Source: CAZUTK01 sp964623265 (lineage in GTDB: Bacteria > Electryoneota > B3-LCP). From it: 47,891 bases of DNA. The notes below the pieces were generated by a model, which saw only the letters and a program-made list of their open reading frames with translations, searched no databases and was not told the DNA's origin. Each line of letters begins with the position of its first letter. Positions within the stretch are counted from its first letter, which is position 1. The DNA lies in the NCBI GenBank assembly GCA_964623265.1, contig CAZUTK010000013.1:1-47891 (forward strand), written 5' to 3'. Shown here piece by piece: positions 42,293 to 47,891 of this stretch. The position numbers and the translations under genes are program-made.

Positions 42293-42955
42293 GTGAGAAG
42301 GACTCATTTTCAATTTTTCGCCTGCTTCCTCGTGCTCTCGGCTCAAGCCGCAACGGCGCATGAAATCGTCGGCGAAGTGAACGTCTCTTTGATTGAACCG
42401 TATGAGCGCCTTGCTCCGGGGTTCGTCGGCACATTCCGCCCCGATTTTTTCGCCTGGCGGCGCTTTTCCCTGGGCGCTGGATTGGGCTTGCACATCTCCA
42501 GCCGCTACCAGTATGAAATCACGGATCCGAAGCCGATCACCGGCATCACCGGCAAGGAAGGCTGGTATTACTTCAACGAGAATTTCATCGAATCCTCCAT
42601 CTTCGACTTTTTCGCAGAAGCGGCTTGGAGATTCCTCGGAAAAGACGAAGATGCCCGATGGTCAGGCTGGTTGACCCTGAACGCCGGCATGGCGGTCAGC
42701 GCCGCATCTCGGTCCGCGTACCAAACTCAATATGAGGAATCCGGCGACTCGTTGATATCCTATGCGCAATACTCGCTGACTTATAAGACCATTTACCGCA
42801 CGGATGCGTATCTCGCGCCCGGCATCACTATCGGCGTCAACAAATTCATCATCGGATACCGACACTGGCTCTATTTCGATGAGAGCGCCATCGAGCGCGG
42901 CAAACCCGCCAGGCTCAGCGGAACCTTGCGCCTCGGTTACCGGTTTACCTGGTAG
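42293..42955 (+). CDS. Probable outer membrane beta-barrel protein
   Basis: 220 residues, not recognised as a named family. GTG start with GGAG 6 nt upstream. Residues 1-22 are a signal peptide (FACFLVLSAQAATA). The rest alternates hydrophobic and polar residues in strand-like stretches (FSLGAGLGLHIS, WLTLNAGMAVSA, YLAPGITIGVNKFIIGYRHWLYF) and ends in LSGTLRLGYRFTW. A terminal aromatic like this is typical of barrel proteins recognised by BamA. It is in one unit with a TlpA-like thioredoxin 17 bp downstream. Confidence 0.65.
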   Translation: MRRTHFQFFACFLVLSAQAATAHEIVGEVNVSLIEPYERLAPGFVGTFRPDFFAWRRFSLGAGLGLHISSRYQYEITDPKPITGITGKEGWYYFNENFIESSIFDFFAEAAWRFLGKDEDARWSGWLTLNAGMAVSAASRSAYQTQYEESGDSLISYAQYSLTYKTIYRTDAYLAPGITIGVNKFIIGYRHWLYFDESAIERGKPARLSGTLRLGYRFTW

Positions 42956-42972
42956 ATCCATCGGAGAACGAC

Positions 42973-43500
42973 ATGAAAAAGATCGCGATGCTGGTTCTTT
43001 GGATCCTCTACGCTGCCGCGGTTTCTGCGCAGGAAGGATCCCGCGCCCCCGATTTCACCCTGCAGGATATGGACGGCAAGGTCTTCAAATCCGCCGACTA
43101 TATCGGTAAACAGCCGATGTTGATTGATTTCTGGGCGACCTGGTGCAACCCCTGCAAAGTCGAGTTGCCGCATCTGGATGCCATTTATAAAAAATACGAG
43201 AAGCAGGGATTGATCTTTTTAGCGATTTCCGAAGACAGTCCGCGCAGCATTTCCAAAGTGAAACCCTATGTGAAGTCGAAGAATTTCGCGGCGACGATTC
43301 TCCTGGATCCGGATGGGCAGGTTCTGAAGAAGTTCTTCGGGGAAGGCACCCTTCCTTACACGATTCTGATCAACCGGGAAGGCAAGATTGTCCGCACCTT
43401 CACCGGGTATGTGCCGGGACAGGAAGCGGATATCGAGAAGATGGTAGCGGATCTGCTTAGCAAAGCCGTCGAAACGACGACGGAGAGTCAATCCCGCTGA
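42973..43500 (+). CDS. TlpA/ResA-like periplasmic thioredoxin
   Basis: 175 residues. Start ATG has GGAG 6 nt upstream. Residues 1-20 are a signal peptide. The AhpC/TSA-Redoxin-type fold has FWATWCNPCKVELPHLD with the redox pair Cys58-N-P-Cys61, and the cis-Pro region GEGTLPYTILI. It likely reduces periplasmic disulfides, for example in cytochrome maturation or of its neighbour's partners. It has a normal Cys pair, unlike the TGA-containing thioredoxin-like gene at the left end of the window. Confidence 0.92.
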   Translation: MKKIAMLVLWILYAAAVSAQEGSRAPDFTLQDMDGKVFKSADYIGKQPMLIDFWATWCNPCKVELPHLDAIYKKYEKQGLIFLAISEDSPRSISKVKPYVKSKNFAATILLDPDGQVLKKFFGEGTLPYTILINREGKIVRTFTGYVPGQEADIEKMVADLLSKAVETTTESQSR

Positions 43501-43523
43501 TTCAACTGGATCATAAATGACGA

Positions 43524-43549
43524 GAGCAGGCGATGAGTCTGCTCTTTTT
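43524..43549 (+). terminator. terminator after the tlpA-like gene
   Basis: GAGCAG (43524-43529) pairs with CTGCTC (43539-43544) around a 9-nt loop, then TTTTT. The stem is short (6 bp). Confidence 0.65.
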
Positions 43550-43566
43550 GTGTGGATTTCTTATAG

Positions 43567-44061
43567 TTACAGAGATCTGCGCTGCTTCCGTTCCAGGCGC
43601 GCTTTCCTGCGCTCCGCCGCCTCTTCGAAGCGGCGCTTTTCTTCTGCGGTTTGGGGAAGGAGCGCTGGGATGGGGGCGGGTTTGCCTTGATCATCCAGCG
43701 CCACAAAGGTTAAGTACGCCGACGCAGTGTGTTTCACCTCGCCGCTGACGGTATCTTCGGAAAAGACCTTGACTCCGACTTCCAGAGAGGTGCGGAAGGC
43801 GCGGTTGACCGAAGCCTTTAAGACGATGATGTTGCCGACCTTAATTGGGGAGTGGAAAGACAACGAATCCACTTCAACCGTGACGACGGGACGGCGGGTA
43901 TGGCGCCGTGCGGCGATTGCGCCGGCGATGTCTATCAGGTGCATCACCTTCCCGCCCAGAATGTTCCCGAACGTATTGGCGTCGTTGGGCAAAACCAATT
44001 CCGTCATCTCCACCTGAGACTCTCGAACCGGCTTTGCGGGCAGGCTGGTTTCCGTCGTCAT
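43567..44061 (-). CDS. Acyl-CoA thioesterase (hot-dog fold, YciA/BACH-like)
   Basis: 164 residues; hydrolyses acyl-CoA to acid and CoA. The family core is MTELVLPNDANTFGNILGGKVMHLIDIAGAIAARRH, with the catalytic Asn/Asp region, and VTVEVDSLSFHSPIKVGNII. A basic tail (RRFEEAAERRKARLERKQRRSL) ends it. It starts 7 bp after the E2 gene, so it is in the dehydrogenase operon and may act on its acyl-CoA product or release CoA (inference). Confidence 0.9.
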   Translation of the reverse strand: MTTETSLPAKPVRESQVEMTELVLPNDANTFGNILGGKVMHLIDIAGAIAARRHTRRPVVTVEVDSLSFHSPIKVGNIIVLKASVNRAFRTSLEVGVKVFSEDTVSGEVKHTASAYLTFVALDDQGKPAPIPALLPQTAEEKRRFEEAAERRKARLERKQRRSL

Positions 44062-44068
44062 ATCAGAG

Positions 44069-45424
44069 TCACAGTGTCGTGTTTGGGTCGAAATTTTCGA
44101 GGTAATATCGAATCCGTTGCAGGAATTGATCGCCTAGGGCTCCGTCCACAATCCGATGGTCGTACGAGATGCTCAGATAGAGCATGGAACGCACTGCAAT
44201 CGCATCGCCTTCGATCACCACGGGGCGCTTTTTGACGGCTCCGATGCCCAGGATGGCGACATTGGGCTGATTGATGATCGGAGCGCCGAAGATGTTGCCG
44301 AAGACGCCGAAGTTAGTCAGCGAGAAAGTCGAACCTGTGACATCGTCCGGGCTTAAACGCTTGTTGCGCGCGCGAACCGATAAATCATTCGCCGCTCGCG
44401 CCAAGGCCAGCAGGTTCATTCCGTCTGCACCCTTGATCACAGGGACGATCAGACCGCCGCTTTCCAGCGCCACCGCGATGCCGATGTTGATGTAGTGCTT
44501 GAGGATGATGTTCTCGCCGTCTACGGAAGAATTCACCAGCGGAAATTCTTTCAGCGCCTTCACGGAGGCTTCGATGATGATGGGCGTAATGGTGAACTTG
44601 AAGCCTTCCCGCGCTTCAAATGATTGCTTCACCTTTTCCCTGAAATTTACGACCCGGGTCATGTCCACTTCCGCCACGGAGAAGACGTGCGGAGCCGTAA
44701 ATTTGGACTTGACCATATGTTCCGCGATGCGGCGGCGCATAATATCCATCGGGATGATCTCTTCCCCTCTGCCGGGGATCAGCGAAGGCGCCGGCTTGGC
44801 GGCAGCGATTGGCGGGGCTTTTTCTACGGACGGAACCGCAGGTTTCGGCGGCTGTGCCGGCGCCGCGCCTCCTTTTCGCTTCGCGAGATAGTTCAGCACG
44901 TCTTCTTTGGTGACGCGCCCGCCCGTGCCGCTGCCTTCGATGGCGTCCAGCTCCGCATCGGAGATCCCCTCTTCCTGCGCGATCTTCTTCACCAGCGGCG
45001 AATAGAATTTCGGCTTCGCCTTCGTCTCCGCCCGCTCTTCTTCATGATGTGCGCGAATGACTTTCACCTCGCCCGCTTCGGCGCCGTAGGCGACGTGCTC
45101 CTCTTCCTTCTTTGCGGGTTCTGCCGCCGGTGCAGCTTCCGCCGCTTTTTTAGGGGCTCCAGGCTTTTCGACTTTTGCCTGCGCCACTTCGGTTTCAATC
45201 ACGGCGATCGGCTTGCCGATCCCGATGGTCTCACCTTCCTGAGCCAGAATTTCCACCAGGATCCCTGCAGCCGGTGACGGAATCTCAGAATCCACCTTGT
45301 CGGTGCTGATTTCCAAGATGTCCTCATCTCTCTGCACCGGATCGCCGATCTTCTTCAGCCACTTTACGATCGTCCCTTCGGCGACGGATTCGCCTAATTG
45401 AGGCATATTCACGTTGACGCGCAT
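44069..45424 (-). CDS. Dihydrolipoamide acyltransferase (E2) of a 2-oxoacid dehydrogenase
   Basis: 451 residues; transfers the acyl group from E1 to CoA. The lipoyl domain (1-77) has Lys43 in EISTDKVDSEIPSP. An Ala/Pro/Glu-rich linker leads to the E3-binding domain (about 140-180, YSPLVKKIAQEEGISDAEL...GSGTGGRVTKEDVLNYL). After a second linker comes the catalytic domain (about 215-451) with IPMDIMRRRIAEHM, TNFGVFGNIFGAPIINQPNVAI and catalytic ISYDHRIVDGA. Whether it serves pyruvate or branched-chain oxoacids cannot be told from this alone; the GGAG site lies 9 nt before the ATG. Confidence 0.95.
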   Translation of the reverse strand: MRVNVNMPQLGESVAEGTIVKWLKKIGDPVQRDEDILEISTDKVDSEIPSPAAGILVEILAQEGETIGIGKPIAVIETEVAQAKVEKPGAPKKAAEAAPAAEPAKKEEEHVAYGAEAGEVKVIRAHHEEERAETKAKPKFYSPLVKKIAQEEGISDAELDAIEGSGTGGRVTKEDVLNYLAKRKGGAAPAQPPKPAVPSVEKAPPIAAAKPAPSLIPGRGEEIIPMDIMRRRIAEHMVKSKFTAPHVFSVAEVDMTRVVNFREKVKQSFEAREGFKFTITPIIIEASVKALKEFPLVNSSVDGENIILKHYINIGIAVALESGGLIVPVIKGADGMNLLALARAANDLSVRARNKRLSPDDVTGSTFSLTNFGVFGNIFGAPIINQPNVAILGIGAVKKRPVVIEGDAIAVRSMLYLSISYDHRIVDGALGDQFLQRIRYYLENFDPNTTL

Positions 45425-45478
45425 TGTGTTGACTCCTCTGCGAAAAATGCTGATAGGGGGATGCGTCGGATTCCGAGG

Positions 45479-45766
45479 CTACTCCGAACCGATTTCGCCG
45501 CCGGACAACGCCTGATCCGTATAAATGCGCGCCTGTACTTCTTCCAGTTGGCGCTGCAGATTCTGTTTGTGGGTCAGCTCCTCTTCCGCGAGCCGGCGGA
45601 AGAGCTCTCTGTCCGCCTTCTGGCAGGCGCGCTGGTGAGCCATCATATAGAAATCATAAGAGGATGCCTCGCGCCGAATCGCCATCTCCAAGATTTCTTT
45701 GATGGAAGTCAGCTCGCCAACATCATCGCTCAAGGTCTTTAAATCGCGAAGTGCATCGGTCCTCAT
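45479..45766 (-). CDS. Small ferritin-like/rubrerythrin-like protein (half motif)
   Basis: 95 residues, all helical. REASSYDFYMMAHQRA and LFRRLAEEELTHKQNLQRQL give E-x3-Y and E-E-x2-H patterns of rubrerythrin-like ferritins, but only two helices are present instead of four. It would have to dimerise to make a diiron centre. It sits between E1-beta and E2 genes on the same strand. I saw no clear promoter in 45767-45919. Function inferred only; a role in iron or peroxide handling for the complex is possible. Confidence 0.65.
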   Translation of the reverse strand: MRTDALRDLKTLSDDVGELTSIKEILEMAIRREASSYDFYMMAHQRACQKADRELFRRLAEEELTHKQNLQRQLEEVQARIYTDQALSGGEIGSE

Positions 45767-45919
45767 TTCCGCCTCTCTTGTAAATCATTTCACGAATTTG
45801 CGTCGCACATCCCATTTATTATTGAAGCATCTTTCAGCTTATGAATCGCCTTACTTCTATCTGACCCGTTCCGGCTTGATTTTACAGGCTTGGAAGGGGA
45901 AGAAGTCCGTGCGGGACGC

Positions 45920-46894
45920 TTAATACGCGAGCAATTCGCGCAGGGTTTTCAAGACTTTCTCCTTATTAGGGAGGAAGTACTCTTCCAGCACCGGCGCGTA
46001 GGGTACGGGCGTATCCAGAGATGCGATCCTCTTGATGGGCGCGTCCAGATATTCGAATCCGTGTTCGGCGATGTGCGCCGCCCATTCGCCGGCGAGCCCG
46101 CCGGTCAGCGTATCTTCGTGAAGCAGCAGCACTCGGTTGCATCGCCTCACGGAATCGAGGATGAGTTCCTTGTCGTAGGGCAGCAGGCTGCGCAGATCCA
46201 CGACTTCGATTTCGATGCCTTCCTGCGCCAGTTCTTCCGCGGCTTCCAAAGCGACGTGCACCATGGCGGCGTAGGTGATGATCGTAGCGTCCCGTCCTTT
46301 GCGCTTGATCTCGCCCTTTCCGATCGGGACGATGAAATCGCCTTCCGGCACATCCTCCTTGATGCGGCGGTACAGATACTTGTGTTCGAAATACAGCACT
46401 GGGTTGTTATCTCGAATCGCCGCTTTCAGGAGCCCTTTGGCGTCATACGGCGTCGAAGGCGCGACGACTTTCAAGCCTGGTGTATGCACAAACCAGGCTT
46501 CGTGGTTTGTGGAATGAAAAGGTCCGCCGTGGACATTCCCGCCGCTGGGACCGCGGATCACCATCGGCACTTTGAACCCGGATCGGTAATGCATTTTGGC
46601 GCAGACGTTCACCACCTGATTGAATCCCGTCGTGATGAAGTCCATAAATTGCATCTCCGCCACGGGACGAAAGCCTGCCATCGCGGCTCCGGCGGCGACG
46701 CCGATGATCGCCGATTCCGACAGCGGCGTATCCATAATGCGTTCCGGTCCGAACTCCTCCAGAAAACCCTTCGTCACGCGGAAAGCGCCGCCGTAGATGC
46801 CGATGTCTTCGCCCAGCAGGAATACGTCCGGATCCCGGTGCAGCTCTTCCCGCAGCGCATCGCTGATCGCCTGAATGTAAAAAATCTCCGCCAT
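45920..46894 (-). CDS. 2-oxoacid dehydrogenase E1 component, beta subunit
   Basis: 324 residues; forms the TPP-dependent E1 heterotetramer with the alpha subunit. Typical text: DPDVFLLGEDIGIYGGAFRVTKG, RIMDTPLSESAIIGVAAGAAM, GPSGGNVHGGPFHSTNHEAWF, HTPGLKVVAPSTPYDAKGLL, VVDLRSLLPYDKELIL and PVPYAPVLEEYFLPN. It is 79 bp behind the E1-alpha gene. The sequence fits both pyruvate and branched-chain oxoacid types. Confidence 0.94.
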   Translation of the reverse strand: MAEIFYIQAISDALREELHRDPDVFLLGEDIGIYGGAFRVTKGFLEEFGPERIMDTPLSESAIIGVAAGAAMAGFRPVAEMQFMDFITTGFNQVVNVCAKMHYRSGFKVPMVIRGPSGGNVHGGPFHSTNHEAWFVHTPGLKVVAPSTPYDAKGLLKAAIRDNNPVLYFEHKYLYRRIKEDVPEGDFIVPIGKGEIKRKGRDATIITYAAMVHVALEAAEELAQEGIEIEVVDLRSLLPYDKELILDSVRRCNRVLLLHEDTLTGGLAGEWAAHIAEHGFEYLDAPIKRIASLDTPVPYAPVLEEYFLPNKEKVLKTLRELLAY

Positions 46895-46973
46895 ATCATT
46901 ACCATCGCTTATTACGCATGAATTCGTGGTTCAGTTTAAGTAGTGGTTTGATGAGAGTTCCGTCGTCCGAGGT

Positions 46974-47891
46974 TTAGTCCGCATATACGTCTTCCGCCGC
47001 GGATTCCGGTCTCGGATCGGGGCTCGCTTCCGCTTCCTGCACCGCCTGGTCTATCTCCGCCTCGATCTGCGCGTCCAAATCCTCTTTCGACTTTTTCGTG
47101 AGCCAGCCTTTCTTCATCAAGAACGCCTCGTAGCGTTGAATAGGATCGCGTTTCNNNNNNNNNNNNNNNNNNNNNNNNNNNNNNNNNNNNNNNNNNNNNN
47201 NNNNNNTACTTGTGGTCATCGTGTTCGGAATGGCCTCGCATCCGCATCGTCACGGTTTCGATCAACGTCGGACCTTCGCCCGCGCGGGCGCGGTCCACGG
47301 CTCGCTTGCAGGTTTCGTAAACCTCGAGCACATTCGTGCCGTCTATGTGATAGCCTGGAATCCCATATCCGATGGCGCGGTCGGACAGCTTTTCGCAGTT
47401 GTACTGGATCGTGTTCGGCGTCGAATAGGCGTATTGATTGTTCTCGATGATCAGAATGAACGGCACCTTGTGGACAGATGCGAAGTTTATGCCTTCGTGA
47501 AAATCGCCCACTTGAGCGCCTCCGTTGCCGATGTAATTCATCACGACGCCGCGCGATCTGCGCATCTTCAGCGCCAGCGCCCAGCCGACGGCGGGCGGAA
47601 TCATCGCCGATAGGTGGCTGATCATCCCCACGATGTTGATCGAAGGATCGCTTAGGTGGATGTTGCCGTCTTTGCCCTTCGTCGGACTGCCGACTCGATT
47701 CAGGTACTGAAGGAAATAAACTTTCGGCGTCTGCCCGAAGGCGTAATGAGCGCCCAGGTCGCGGATTAAAGGGAAGAGAGCGTCCCCTTGACTTCGGTCC
47801 AGCGCGTACGCCGAACCGACGGAAGTGGCTTCCATTCCCGTGCCCAGATAGACTCCCCCCACCACCTTCCCTTGACGGTACAATTTGATGA
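46974..47891 (-). CDS. 2-oxoacid dehydrogenase E1 component, alpha subunit (5' end off window, contains N gap)
   Basis: The gene enters at the right edge (…KLYRQGKVVGGVYLGTGMEATSVG) and ends at TAA 46974-46976 (…SAAEDVYAD). A run of 52 N lies at 47155-47206. The flanking 855 known bases from 47883 to the stop are a multiple of 3, so the true gap must be a multiple of 3, not 52; a reading frame through the N run to 46936 is an artefact. The TPP/Mg site reads GNGGAQVGDFHEGINFA...ENNQYAYST, with Asn where GDG normally has Asp. RMRGHSEHDDHK and KRDPIQRYEAFL flank the gap; perhaps 10-17 residues are missing. Confidence 0.9.
47155..47206. other. assembly gap of 52 N
   Basis: A run of N inside the E1-alpha gene. 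The length in the record breaks the frame and is therefore not the true length. Confidence 0.98.

Noticed and set aside
46936..46973. C-terminus of E1-alpha reading through the N run to 46936.
   Set aside because: Wrong frame after the gap. The other frame gives the family-like KRDPIQRYEAFL and an acidic end, with stop at 46974.
1..47891. CRISPR arrays, tRNA or rRNA genes, insertion sequences, prophage genes.
   Set aside because: No spaced direct repeats, no cloverleaf or rRNA text, no transposase or integrase recognised by reading; a tRNAscan or similar search was not possible.

Overview
The window reads as a contig from a Gram-negative bacterium of the FCB assemblage, probably a candidate phylum of the KSB1/Cloacimonadota/Electryoneota kind. 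The pointers are three secreted proteins with the FlgD-like / type IX-type C-terminal tail (NPFNP...VYD..GR...ASGVYLYR...K), an ExbB-ExbD-ExbD-TonB set, an 'alternative GlmU', a GtrA protein and pilus proteins of the odd form typical of those phyla. Base composition looks mid-50s % GC (by eye). No tRNA, rRNA, CRISPR array or insertion sequence was seen. The placement is inference.

Layout. (1) 1-6684: a gene start at the left edge, then three secreted/surface proteins. The first (213-2234) has an in-frame TGA exactly where the first Cys of a thioredoxin CxxC motif should be (W-G-TGA-P-Y-C). A strong hairpin with its loop 23-26 nt from the TGA follows, as in a bacterial SECIS, so I read it as a selenoprotein. 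The third is an M14 zinc carboxypeptidase. (2) 6872-9542: a GT9 glycosyltransferase, apparently with a CTG start, and a B12-type radical SAM protein. (3) 9608-26029, minus strand: a type IV pilus-like locus. In transcription order it has an NtrC/PilR-like sigma54 activator; a major pilin-like gene behind a near-consensus sigma54 promoter and ahead of its own terminator; PilC; PilB; a pilin-like protein; a REC-cNMP regulator; two more pilus-subunit-like proteins; an Ig-repeat lipoprotein; a PilT-like ATPase; a PilM-PilN-TPR fusion; a PilO-like protein; and a secretin. None of the pilin-like proteins has the GFTLxE signature. (4) 26219-32432, plus strand: Obg, DprA, DUF362-ferredoxin, GlmU-like and CtpA protease. 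(5) 32571-34803: ExbB, two ExbD, TonB. (6) 34874-42101, minus strand: half-ABC exporter, HypD, HypC, GtrA, a 58-residue zinc-finger protein and UvrA. (7) 42293-43500, plus strand: a beta-barrel-like outer membrane protein and a TlpA-like thioredoxin. (8) 43567-47891, minus strand: thioesterase, E2, a ferritin-like half protein, E1-beta and E1-alpha of a 2-oxoacid dehydrogenase. E1-alpha holds an assembly gap of 52 N and runs off the right edge.

Regulation. Eleven start regions carry the same sigma70-type promoter, near TTGACT-N17-TATATT, always with a 17-nt spacer. The pilin is the exception, with a sigma54 promoter. Several strong intrinsic terminators separate the units.

The most unusual points are the candidate selenocysteine surface protein with its SECIS-like hairpin, and the pilus machine with non-canonical subunits, fused PilM-PilN-TPR and its own regulators.
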